Of a stretch of DNA of 64,000 nt, positions 18,050 to 26,326 are shown in pieces. Numbering within the stretch: position 1 is the first letter of the stretch; each line of letters begins with the position of its first letter. The notes under the pieces were generated by a model that was not told the origin of the DNA, ran no database searches, and saw only the letters and a list, made by a program, of their open reading frames with translations. The stretch is taken from positions 62,001 to 126,000 of the forward strand of contig NZ_JAJEPR010000003.1 of assembly GCF_020686945.1 (NCBI RefSeq). The letters run 5' to 3'. The DNA is from Limivivens faecihominis (GTDB lineage Bacteria; Bacillota; Clostridia; Lachnospirales; Lachnospiraceae). The position numbers and the translations under genes were made by a program.

Positions 18050-19927
18050 TTAAATTACAATCATTTTAAGAAATATTCCCGCCATCATAAGCAGCGCCGG
18101 TATTCCCACCGCAAGTCTTCCGTACACATCCTGCCGGATATCGATGATACATCTTTTATTTCCCAGAATCAGCATCAGCGGAAGCAGAAGCGGATAATAG
18201 TATCTCGCCTGGACTCCGCTGATATGAGTAGCGCCTACCGGTGTATAGGAAAGATACAGCGCGCTCCAGATCAGCCCCAGGACCACAAAGAGGATGACTC
18301 CCAGAGAAAGCTTATATTTCTTTTCCATTACCAGGCAGTCTTCCTTTCTGGAAAGGAAGGTCATACCAAAGATCCAGGGAATCAGAATATAGCTCCACCT
18401 GGATGAGAGCTCCCTCATCCGTCCAAAGCAAGCCAGGCCGGCTGTGCCGGCAAAGTAGCTGCCAAACTCGCTGATGACTTCTTTACAAAACAGCTTGATA
18501 TACTGCAAAGGATAAGCAAGAATGCTTCGAAGCTGCAGAACCACATCGGTATCTCCGCCTCTGGGATCTCCTGTCGTTCCGATCTCATTATTTGCATTCC
18601 AGATCAGTGTCGGAAGGACAAAGGTCATAAGAACCGCTATCAGCACTGCACTGACAAGCCCGAAGAACAGTCTTTTCTGTTTTTTATCCTTGAAGATTTC
18701 TCCCGGAACAAAATAGCACACTGCGATCATTGGAATATACACGGCTTTTGCCAAAGAACCAAAGCCAAAGATCAGAACACTTCCCAGAAGATAGCGGAAA
18801 GCCTTTTCGCTTTTTCCTTCCAGAATCACCTTCAGCCACAGAACCATTCCCAGCATCATGAACACATTCAGGGGCACATCATAGGTATAGGTCGTGGCAA
18901 TATAAACCTGCGTCGGCACCATGGCCAACGCCGCAATCAGCTCTTTTTTCTTTGGCATCAGCCGGATTGCAAAAAACATTCCAACCACATACAAAAGAAG
19001 ATTCATCAGTTTACCGAGCATAAACAGCCGGTTGAAAGAGAGATGAAACAGCCGCCCTACCCATATGCCGAAGGCCTGGAGAAGATAACCTGTATAAGCG
19101 CAGTTGACGCCAAGATTATACTCTGCCGTTCCCTCGTTGGAATGATATTTGTCGTTCAGATACTGGGTTAGCAGTTCTTTTTCTTCCGCTGTATTGTAGC
19201 AGTCCTTTGCCAGGCGCTCACACAGCAGCTCATAGGTATCGTTGGTTTTTACAGCCCCTCCGCCAAAGGAGAGCTGATAGGCCCTGTCAAAATGAATCTG
19301 CTCATCCCAGCCGTTCTCGATAACTCCCTGAGAAAAAATCGTAAAGCAGCCCAGAATCAGGATGGCTCCTGCCGTTGTCCAGTCCAAATGCTCCACAAAC
19401 CACTGTTTCTTTGTAAAAATCACATAAAGGAAAAAAAGAACCATCATCAGAAACAGCAGCCGATATTTATTCAGCGCTGTGCTGCTGTAGAGACGAACGC
19501 TTACCAGCTCCGCTCCTTTTGGAATGGACAGGGTCAGAACCTTCACGTCTTTATCCAGATTTGTAAAACCGCTTCCCAGTTCCGGCCAGTAGGCATCCGT
19601 TATTTTTTCCAGTTTTTCTGCTTTAAACGCATTGTCATACCTGACATAAAAGGAATAATCTGTTTTTTCCGGGGTGTTTAAAATCACCTGCATTTTCTTT
19701 ATGTAAGTTGGCTCTTTCAAAAGCAGACGAACCCTATAATACTTTTTTTCCACAGCTTCCAGTTCTTCCGGCACTTCGCCGCCCGGTTGATAAAGGATAT
19801 CTGCTGTTTCCCCTTTTACAAACGTACGGTAATTAAATCCGATCAATTCGATTCCAAAAGCCAGCGCGATAATCAGAACAGCAGCCACTACTTCTTTCAG
19901 AATTTTTTTCAGAACATTCATATCCAT
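18050..19927 (-). CDS. DUF2142 family large membrane protein (resident copy)
   Basis: 625 residues. There is one N-terminal membrane segment (about 9-30), an extracytoplasmic domain to about 155, then about ten hydrophobic segments. NGWDEQIHFDRAYQLSF and TYTYDVPLNVFMMLG are family phrases of DUF2142 GT-C-like proteins. The start is immediately after the stop of the upstream GT4 gene (1-bp spacing), so it is part of that operon. Its base composition is like the chromosome and unlike the AT-rich island copy. It may transfer a lipid-linked sugar to the glycan outside the cell, which is inference from fold class and context. Confidence 0.8.
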   Translation of the reverse strand: MDMNVLKKILKEVVAAVLIIALAFGIELIGFNYRTFVKGETADILYQPGGEVPEELEAVEKKYYRVRLLLKEPTYIKKMQVILNTPEKTDYSFYVRYDNAFKAEKLEKITDAYWPELGSGFTNLDKDVKVLTLSIPKGAELVSVRLYSSTALNKYRLLFLMMVLFFLYVIFTKKQWFVEHLDWTTAGAILILGCFTIFSQGVIENGWDEQIHFDRAYQLSFGGGAVKTNDTYELLCERLAKDCYNTAEEKELLTQYLNDKYHSNEGTAEYNLGVNCAYTGYLLQAFGIWVGRLFHLSFNRLFMLGKLMNLLLYVVGMFFAIRLMPKKKELIAALAMVPTQVYIATTYTYDVPLNVFMMLGMVLWLKVILEGKSEKAFRYLLGSVLIFGFGSLAKAVYIPMIAVCYFVPGEIFKDKKQKRLFFGLVSAVLIAVLMTFVLPTLIWNANNEIGTTGDPRGGDTDVVLQLRSILAYPLQYIKLFCKEVISEFGSYFAGTAGLACFGRMRELSSRWSYILIPWIFGMTFLSRKEDCLVMEKKYKLSLGVILFVVLGLIWSALYLSYTPVGATHISGVQARYYYPLLLPLMLILGNKRCIIDIRQDVYGRLAVGIPALLMMAGIFLKMIVI

Positions 19928-21493
19928 TTACTTTCCCCCAAAAACCTTCCTGATCTTCCCCGGCAGCCACAACAGCGCATGCCCCAGGCGATAGGAATGG
20001 GAATTTCGGACTTCTTCCAGGCGTTTTTCCTGCTCTGCTTCCAGTTTTGCCGTTCTTTGGGCTTCTGCTTTTCTGCACTGTGATACAATGACTTCCCGGT
20101 GCGGAGAGAGCCCGGTTTTGTAATGGCGAAGCAGGGTCTCCATCATGACCTGACAGTCTTCGGAAGCTTCCATAAAGGTCAGGGTGCCTTCAAAAACCTG
20201 TTTCCAGGCAGCTGCATAATCAAAAGATGCAAACTGTTCCACCAGTTTTCTTGCGTCCTGGCCCATCTTTTTCCTGTATTCGTCATCTTTTAATAAAGAA
20301 ATCACAGCCTTTGCTGCCCCTTCCACATCTCCCTCCGGCACTGTGATCAGCCCCTGATCGGTCTTATAGAGTTCCACATAGGGAAGGGCAAAGCAGACTG
20401 AGGGCAATCCGTACAGCCTGCTTTCAATATTCGTACAGGGGAAGCCTTCCACCCGGGAGGTACTGATGCAGACAGCAGCGCTCTGATAAAAGCGTTCCAC
20501 ATCTTTCTGAAAACCGCACAGCAGAATTTTTTCCTCCATATGAAGCTCTGCGATCCGATTTTTCAGCTGCCCGGTCAGGGCTTCGTCCCCTTTTCCGACA
20601 ATCAGAAGCTCGGCCTTCGGAACTTCCTTTATGACTCTTGCCGCAATTTCCACGGCTGCGGCGGGATTCTTTTCTTCGGAAATTCTTCCCATCCAGAGCA
20701 TGGAGAAACTGTCCAGGGAAGCCATCTTTTCCCGACCCACCGAAAGATCGACCGGGTTCGGCATATAGGTGACACGGATTCCCAGCCCCCGGTAAAACTC
20801 CACATCGGTTCTCGAGAGTGTCAGCAGGCAGTCGCAGAAGCGATACAGGAAGGGCATTTTTACAAAGGTCCTGTAGTAGCCTTCCATGGCAAATCGTGAA
20901 AAAACGCTGTGCGTACAGACAACAAAAGGAATCCTATGGCCTTTCAGCATCATAAGATCCCAGAATAACATATTTCCAAGATAAGCATGATAAACCATGA
21001 GGTCTATCTGCTCCTCCTCTATTATTTTCTCCAGCATTTCTGCTCTGGCCTCATAGTTTCCGCTTCTGATTCCTGCACAGTTCGGAAGCACCAGCCGCTT
21101 TACTCCTGCCGGAAGCTCATAATCCTCTTCACTGGGTTCTTCGTCTGTCAGAAGAACCACTTCATAACCCATAGAACACCAGAGCGGAATCAGCTGTGAG
21201 ACCACTCGCTGTACCCCGCCATTGGAAAGCCGGTGATAATAGGTTGCAATTTTTTTCACCTGGCGGGCGTGAGCCTCTTTCAGCCCGGAATGTTCCAGCT
21301 GCTCCGCCAGTTCGTCTTCTTTTCCGTAATATTTCTTTTCAAGGAAGCAGACCACTTCCTTTAATCCATAAATCTGCGTTAAAAGATCATAGCCTGATCC
21401 TTTTTCTTTCTGATTCAGCTCTTTTTCCCAGGTATTTACAGCCGTCTCAAGCGTTTCGTTTTCCATATCGTTTTGAAATTTCAGCAGATCCAT
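19928..21493 (-). CDS. Family 4 glycosyltransferase with coiled-coil tail
   Basis: 521 residues. After a helical N-terminus (1-85) comes a GT-B fold with YHRLSNGGVQRVVSQLIPLW (about 88-107), the acceptor-side domain. The nucleotide-sugar domain follows, with LWMGRISEEKNPAAAVEIAARV (about 268-289) and the GT4 motif TSRVEGFPCTNIESRLYGLPSV (about 360-380). The last 60 residues are charged and helical, ending in a basic region that may touch the membrane. It is cytoplasmic. It is 20 bp downstream of a pyruvyl transferase gene and directly followed by the DUF2142 gene. The donor is not predictable. Confidence 0.87.
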   Translation of the reverse strand: MDLLKFQNDMENETLETAVNTWEKELNQKEKGSGYDLLTQIYGLKEVVCFLEKKYYGKEDELAEQLEHSGLKEAHARQVKKIATYYHRLSNGGVQRVVSQLIPLWCSMGYEVVLLTDEEPSEEDYELPAGVKRLVLPNCAGIRSGNYEARAEMLEKIIEEEQIDLMVYHAYLGNMLFWDLMMLKGHRIPFVVCTHSVFSRFAMEGYYRTFVKMPFLYRFCDCLLTLSRTDVEFYRGLGIRVTYMPNPVDLSVGREKMASLDSFSMLWMGRISEEKNPAAAVEIAARVIKEVPKAELLIVGKGDEALTGQLKNRIAELHMEEKILLCGFQKDVERFYQSAAVCISTSRVEGFPCTNIESRLYGLPSVCFALPYVELYKTDQGLITVPEGDVEGAAKAVISLLKDDEYRKKMGQDARKLVEQFASFDYAAAWKQVFEGTLTFMEASEDCQVMMETLLRHYKTGLSPHREVIVSQCRKAEAQRTAKLEAEQEKRLEEVRNSHSYRLGHALLWLPGKIRKVFGGK

Positions 21494-21513
21494 AAACTGT
21501 TCCTTTCAGGTAC

Positions 21514-22695
21514 TTACCGTCTCAAAATCTTCTTTGCCACCCGTTTCAGGAAATACTTCCCGCTGGATATCTTTCGTCCCAGCCAGCTCCTAGCACGGTA
21601 GCTGAAGGGAAGGAGGACGCTGCCGCCTTTCTGCTCCAAGGCGTTTTTCAGCCAGGCAAGGGAAGTCTTTCTCTGGGCCTCGATGGCCGCATTCACCGGC
21701 GCGTAATCAACAGGCTTTAAGAACTCGTCATTCTTCAGGATATCTTCGGGGCGCTCCGCATAGCGGTTCCAGAGGTTGAAAGCGCCCAAAAGGGATTCAA
21801 AGCGAGAGCTGCCTCTCGCCGGATTTCCGATGGCGATGAAAGGCTTGTTGAAAAGGATCGCCATACAGGTTCCGTGGAAGGAATCGGTGATGACAAAATC
21901 GCTGTTCTTGAAATAGTAAAGCCACTGTTCCACCTGAAGATTCTCGATGGTATTAGGCAGGTTCAGCTTCTTTTTGTTGGCCGGGAATTTATTGTACCAG
22001 CCATCCAGCATGTTGATAAGCTTCCGGTCCAGTTTTTTGGAAACATGAAGGAGGGCCTCCCGTTTTTCCTGGGTCGGATCCAGGATGTAGGTGGCGATGT
22101 AGGGTTCCTTCTCATCCAGACCGCAGTTGTCAGCCAGATCGCCCAGCACATGAGGATCGGCCATGAGCACCGGGTCCAGCACATGGTCTGCCTTCACGCC
22201 GAAGACCCGGCGGCAGATATCCACGCCTTCTTTTTCCCGGACAGAAATGGCGTTCATGCGGCGCATACACTTGACCGCTTTCTCTGTGAAATCCTTCGGC
22301 GCCTGAAAATCGCCGCTTCCAAAGGAGGTGGCGTAGGCGATCTTTTTCTTGTCGTCCCCGGCGAAATCGAGGAAATAGCTGTGGCCGAAGATCTTGGTGA
22401 CACCGTAGTTCCAGAGCTGGTCAGAGCCGAGAACAAAGGCATCGCAGTATTTGTTCAGCTCGCCGATCTCAGACACATGGTAGGACGGGCTGATATCGTA
22501 ATGCTCCTCCGCAAAACGGATCGAATGGCGGCCTTTCATACGGCCGTCGTCCGGTTTCAGGCGGGGATAATGTACCATCAGGGTGCTGTAGCCCAATTTC
22601 TCAATGGTCTGCTGCAGCGCGTAATAAGTGGCGATGCTGCCGTAGTTGCAGCCATACCAGACGCCTAAGATTCCCACATCGTAATGATCTTTCAT
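21514..22695 (-). CDS. Polysaccharide pyruvyl transferase family protein (copy 1)
   Basis: About 393 residues from ATG at 22695. A GTG at 22710 is an alternative that lacks a usable ribosome site. The family motifs are GVWYGCNYGSIATYYAL at the N-terminus, FVLGSDQLWNYG (about residues 88-99) and VITDSFHGTCMAILFNKPF (about 270-288). Such enzymes (CsaB/WcaK-like) move pyruvate from phosphoenolpyruvate onto wall or capsule sugars as a ketal. The C-terminus is basic and helical. It pairs with the F420-beta-like gene just upstream, a frequent combination. A paralogue lies at 25.1-26.3 kb. Confidence 0.9.
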   Translation of the reverse strand: MKDHYDVGILGVWYGCNYGSIATYYALQQTIEKLGYSTLMVHYPRLKPDDGRMKGRHSIRFAEEHYDISPSYHVSEIGELNKYCDAFVLGSDQLWNYGVTKIFGHSYFLDFAGDDKKKIAYATSFGSGDFQAPKDFTEKAVKCMRRMNAISVREKEGVDICRRVFGVKADHVLDPVLMADPHVLGDLADNCGLDEKEPYIATYILDPTQEKREALLHVSKKLDRKLINMLDGWYNKFPANKKKLNLPNTIENLQVEQWLYYFKNSDFVITDSFHGTCMAILFNKPFIAIGNPARGSSRFESLLGAFNLWNRYAERPEDILKNDEFLKPVDYAPVNAAIEAQRKTSLAWLKNALEQKGGSVLLPFSYRARSWLGRKISSGKYFLKRVAKKILRR

Positions 22696-22718
22696 ACCTC
22701 TAACCTGCACTTTCCTGT

Positions 22719-23942
22719 TTATCGAATTTTCCTCAGAACTTTCTTTGCCAGCTCTTTTACCGGAGCCGGTGTCAGCTTCTTGATTGTTCCCTTAAGCTTT
22801 GCCTTTTTTCGGGCTTTCTGTACCTCTTCCAGGGAGCAGTTTTCAAGGACTGCGTCCACCACCACGGAGAGAGGCGCCTGGCCCCGGAGCTCAAAGAATC
22901 TGGCCCGGTCCGGATGGATTCTGGTCTTTGCCCGGTAGCGGTTGTGCTTCACGGCAAAATCCACGGGCACCGGTTCGTCGAATTTGAGCTTCGGCTTGAT
23001 TTCCATCCAGATCCGGTCGGCTTTTTCATTGTTTAAGAGCACCTCTGAAACGCCTAAAGGGTCTTTGTAATCCGGATTATATTTTTCCAGTCCCCAGAAA
23101 TCGCCGATCGTGAAATCGCCCTGGCGGGGCGGAGCCGCGAAATGGCACTGGGCGCAGGATTCCCGGAGAAACAGAGATTTGTGGAAGCCTTTTTCAAAGG
23201 CATCCTCGTTGATATCGCTGATCTCCCGGCTTCCGTCTTTCCGGGTAGCCAGACAGACCATGCAGTTCTGGCCCGCATCCTTGGTACGGAAGAGAAACTC
23301 CTTCAGATCGTCCTTCGGGAAGCGTTCCTTCAAATACTCATTGAACACGCTCTGAGAGGGAACGCCGTGACAGACGATATCGGCAAGAATCAGCTTCTCC
23401 GTATCTGTTCTTCCAAGATATTTTCTCAGGCCCGCATTCTGGCAGGGGGTTCCCGAGAAAAGCACAGTTTTTCCATTTTTGAGGTCCTGTTTTACCTGGC
23501 GGTAGGAGAGGCCTACCCGGCTCTGCACATATTTGGATCGGCGGAGGGCCGAGAGCTCCTCCATCGAAGTGATCCGCCGGTGCTCGATCTCAAACTCATC
23601 GTTGAGGGCCACACCGTAGACCACGCCGCCCCGCTGAAATACATAATCAGCCAGCAGGGTAAAGATTGCACCGGAGGAGCTGACTTTTCGGATCTCGTCG
23701 GCTCCATAGGCGGCCCGGCAGTCCGGTTCTTTCCGGTTCGGCCGGTCGATCTCCAGCACCGGGCAGGTCTTTACACACTTTCCGCACTGGATACAGGTGT
23801 TTAAGTCCACCTTCGGAAAAACGAAGCCTTCCTTTCCCTCCTCCATGCGGATGGCATCCACCGGGCAGGCATTGGCGCAGGCGGCACAGCCGCAGCATTC
23901 GGACTCCGGCACGACGCGGATATCTTTGATTTCTTCTGACAT
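22719..23942 (-). CDS. Coenzyme F420 hydrogenase/dehydrogenase beta-subunit-like iron-sulfur protein
   Basis: 407 residues from ATG at 23942, which has a GGGAGG site 8 nt upstream. An earlier in-frame start at 23972 would overlap glf and lacks this site. Two 4Fe-4S motifs occur at the N-terminus (CCGCAACANACP and CIQCGKCVKTCP). The FrhB-type N- and C-terminal domains follow, with SSGAIFTLLADYV, FSGTPCQNAGLRKYL, CHGVPS and FTIGDFWGLEKY. In glycan loci this family is adjacent to polysaccharide pyruvyl transferases and is thought to do a flavin or iron-sulfur redox step on a sugar. The reaction is unknown. F420 itself need not be involved in this host. Confidence 0.9.
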   Translation of the reverse strand: MSEEIKDIRVVPESECCGCAACANACPVDAIRMEEGKEGFVFPKVDLNTCIQCGKCVKTCPVLEIDRPNRKEPDCRAAYGADEIRKVSSSGAIFTLLADYVFQRGGVVYGVALNDEFEIEHRRITSMEELSALRRSKYVQSRVGLSYRQVKQDLKNGKTVLFSGTPCQNAGLRKYLGRTDTEKLILADIVCHGVPSQSVFNEYLKERFPKDDLKEFLFRTKDAGQNCMVCLATRKDGSREISDINEDAFEKGFHKSLFLRESCAQCHFAAPPRQGDFTIGDFWGLEKYNPDYKDPLGVSEVLLNNEKADRIWMEIKPKLKFDEPVPVDFAVKHNRYRAKTRIHPDRARFFELRGQAPLSVVVDAVLENCSLEEVQKARKKAKLKGTIKKLTPAPVKELAKKVLRKIR

Positions 23943-23968
23943 TTGATCTACCTCCCGGTTTCTATTTC

Positions 23969-25069
23969 TCAATCTAACTCTTCTTTTACCGTCTCAAGGG
24001 CTGCTGCGATTACCTTATCCATATCGTAATATTTATAGTTGCCCAGACGGCCGCCGAAGATCACATTCTTCTCCTGGTCAGCCAGTTCACGGTACTTCGC
24101 GAAGAGCTCATTATTCTTCTCGTCGTTGATCGGATAATAGGGCTCGATGCCCGGCTTCCACTCGGAGGAATACTCTCTGGAAATGATCGTGGTGGGCTGC
24201 TTGCCGAACTCAAAGTGCTTGTGCTCGATGATTCTGGTGTAGGGCACCTCGCGGTCCGTGTAGTTTACTACCGCATTTCCCTGGTAGTTCTCCACATCGA
24301 GTTCTTCTGTCTCAAAGCGCACGGTACGGTACTGAAGGGTTCCGAGTTTGTACTGATAGAACTCGTCGATCATACCGGTGAACAGGGTCTTCCCGGCAAT
24401 ATCCGGATTCTCTTTGATGAAGTCAAAGTAGTCGGTGTTCAGCTTCACATCAGCGCCGTCCAGCATTTTCTCAACGATCTTCGTGTAACCGCCCATGGCG
24501 ATTCCCTGATAACGATCGTTGAAATAGTTGTTGTCGTAGATGAAACGGAAGGGAAGACGTTTGATGATGAAAGCCGGAAGCTCGGTGCAGGGGCGGCCCC
24601 ACTGTTTCTCGGTGTAGCCCTTGATCAGCTTCTCGTAAACGTCGCGGCCTGCCAGGGAGATAGCCTGCTCCTCCAGGTTTTTCGGCTCGGTGATATGAAG
24701 CTCTTTTCTCTGCTCCTCGATCTTGGCCTGGGCCTCGGCGGGTGTGCGGATGCCCCAGAGCTTGCTGAAGGTGTTCATATTGAAAGGCAGGTTGTAGAGC
24801 TCGTCTTTATAGATAGCAATCGGAGAGTTGATATAGTTGTTGAACTCGGCGAACTGGTTCACATAGTCCCAGACTTCTTTATTGCTCGTGTGGAAAATAT
24901 GGGCGCCGTAGCGGTGTACGTTGATGCCGTGTACATTCTCAGTGTAAACATTTCCCGCGATATGGTCTCTCCGGTCGATCACCAGCACGCTTTTTCCTCT
25001 TTTTTTCGCTTCATATGTGAAAACCGCGCCAAAAAGACCGGCTCCTACTACAAGATAATCGTATTTCAT
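23969..25069 (-). CDS. glf: UDP-galactopyranose mutase
   Basis: A 366-residue FAD enzyme that interconverts UDP-galactopyranose and UDP-galactofuranose in the cytoplasm. The dinucleotide motif YLVVGAGLFGAVFTYEAKKRG (first 25 residues) is present. So are HRYGAHIFHTSNKEVWDYV (about 52-70), the substrate phrases NSPIAIY and GYTEKQWGRPCTELP, and GGRLGNYKYYDMD near the C-terminus. The length is that of bacterial Glf. It implies galactofuranose in the glycan, matching the GlfT2-like transferase nearby at 26.3-28.2 kb. Confidence 0.96.
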   Translation of the reverse strand: MKYDYLVVGAGLFGAVFTYEAKKRGKSVLVIDRRDHIAGNVYTENVHGINVHRYGAHIFHTSNKEVWDYVNQFAEFNNYINSPIAIYKDELYNLPFNMNTFSKLWGIRTPAEAQAKIEEQRKELHITEPKNLEEQAISLAGRDVYEKLIKGYTEKQWGRPCTELPAFIIKRLPFRFIYDNNYFNDRYQGIAMGGYTKIVEKMLDGADVKLNTDYFDFIKENPDIAGKTLFTGMIDEFYQYKLGTLQYRTVRFETEELDVENYQGNAVVNYTDREVPYTRIIEHKHFEFGKQPTTIISREYSSEWKPGIEPYYPINDEKNNELFAKYRELADQEKNVIFGGRLGNYKYYDMDKVIAAALETVKEELD

Positions 25070-25082
25070 TCCTATTCTCCTC

Positions 25083-26303
25083 TTATTTTCTTCTCGCCAA
25101 AGCCTTCAGTTTTGCTTTGGTGTTGTCGCTGATCAGCGGACGCAGCACTTTATAGAGCTTTAGAAGCGCCTTCATGCCCGGCGATTTCTCGGGCTCCTGG
25201 TAGGCCTCGTTCCGTACCGGGGCTTCCAGCTTGTCTTTCAGCCATTTTCTGGAAGCTTTCCGCTCTTTTTTCAGGATCTCATGGATTTCTCTGTAATCAA
25301 TGGGTTCCAGAAGATCCGGCCGCTTCTCAATCTCCTCCGCATCGTAGATAAAGCGTTTTTCCAGATGAAAAAGACCGGCCAGGGATTCAAACCGCGGCAG
25401 CCCTCTGCTGGCGTTTCCGATGCAGATAAAGGGCTTGCCGAACAGAATCGCGAAGCTCGCTCCGTGGCAAGAATCCGTGATGAGGAAATCGCAGTGGGAA
25501 ATGTAATAGAGCCAGTCCTCCACCTTAAGATCCTCCACGATGCCGTCGAGATCCAGGGCTTTTTTGTTTACCTCAAAGTTCTCCGTGTAGCCGTCCAGCA
25601 TATGGACCATCGGAAGATTTTTCTCCCCGGCCACATAGAGAAGGGCCTCTCTTTTCGCCTCCGTCGGGTCCAGAATATAGGTGCAGAGGAAAGGTTCCTT
25701 CTTGCCCTCCCGCTCTTTCGCTGCCCGGGAAGTTTTCATCAAATCGTCAAAAATCTTCGGATCTACGGCAAAAACCGGATCCAGCACCCGCTCCGGCACG
25801 ATGCCGAAGGTATCCCGCATCAGATCCACTGCGCTGCTCTCGCGGACGGAAATCCCGTCAAAGCGCTCCAACAGGTGTTTCGTCTCCTCGATCGCCTGGG
25901 GCGGTGCAAAGAAGCCCGGATGGCCGAAGGAAGCCGCATAGGAAAGCTTCTTCTTATTGTCCGCCGCAAAATTCAGGAAGAAGGCTCCCTGATATTTTTC
26001 ACAGATGCCGAAATTCCAGACCTGGTCGGAGCCCATGACAAAGCAGTCCGCGTAGTCGTTGAGTTTGCCCAGCTCATGGAACCGAAAAACCGGCGTTACC
26101 GGGAAATGTTCCCGCTGAAACCGTCTTCCGTCCGTCGTGAACAGGAAATCATCCGGTCCGATTCCCGGGCGGTCAATAATCACGGTCCGGTAGCCGTAGG
26201 ATTCTATCAGGCGGTAAAGGGAATAGTAGGTCATGATACTGCCATAATTGCTGCTCCACCAGAGCCCAAGGACCGCCACATCGTATTTTGTCGTCTCTCC
26301 CAT
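25083..26303 (-). CDS. Polysaccharide pyruvyl transferase family protein (copy 2)
   Basis: 406 residues and clearly paralogous to the 21.5-22.7 kb gene. Shared landmarks in the same order are SNYGSIMTYYSLYRLIES, FVMGSDQVWNFG, KLSYAASFG, VLDPVFAVDP, EDWLYYISHCDFLITDSCHG and ASRGLPRFESLAGLF. It would add pyruvate or a related group to a sugar of the glycan. It lies between glf and the galactofuranosyltransferase-like gene, so a galactofuranose residue is a plausible acceptor. That is inference from position only. Confidence 0.9.
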   Translation of the reverse strand: MGETTKYDVAVLGLWWSSNYGSIMTYYSLYRLIESYGYRTVIIDRPGIGPDDFLFTTDGRRFQREHFPVTPVFRFHELGKLNDYADCFVMGSDQVWNFGICEKYQGAFFLNFAADNKKKLSYAASFGHPGFFAPPQAIEETKHLLERFDGISVRESSAVDLMRDTFGIVPERVLDPVFAVDPKIFDDLMKTSRAAKEREGKKEPFLCTYILDPTEAKREALLYVAGEKNLPMVHMLDGYTENFEVNKKALDLDGIVEDLKVEDWLYYISHCDFLITDSCHGASFAILFGKPFICIGNASRGLPRFESLAGLFHLEKRFIYDAEEIEKRPDLLEPIDYREIHEILKKERKASRKWLKDKLEAPVRNEAYQEPEKSPGMKALLKLYKVLRPLISDNTKAKLKALARRK

Positions 26304-26326
26304 TTATCTCCCCCGTTTTTTTAAGC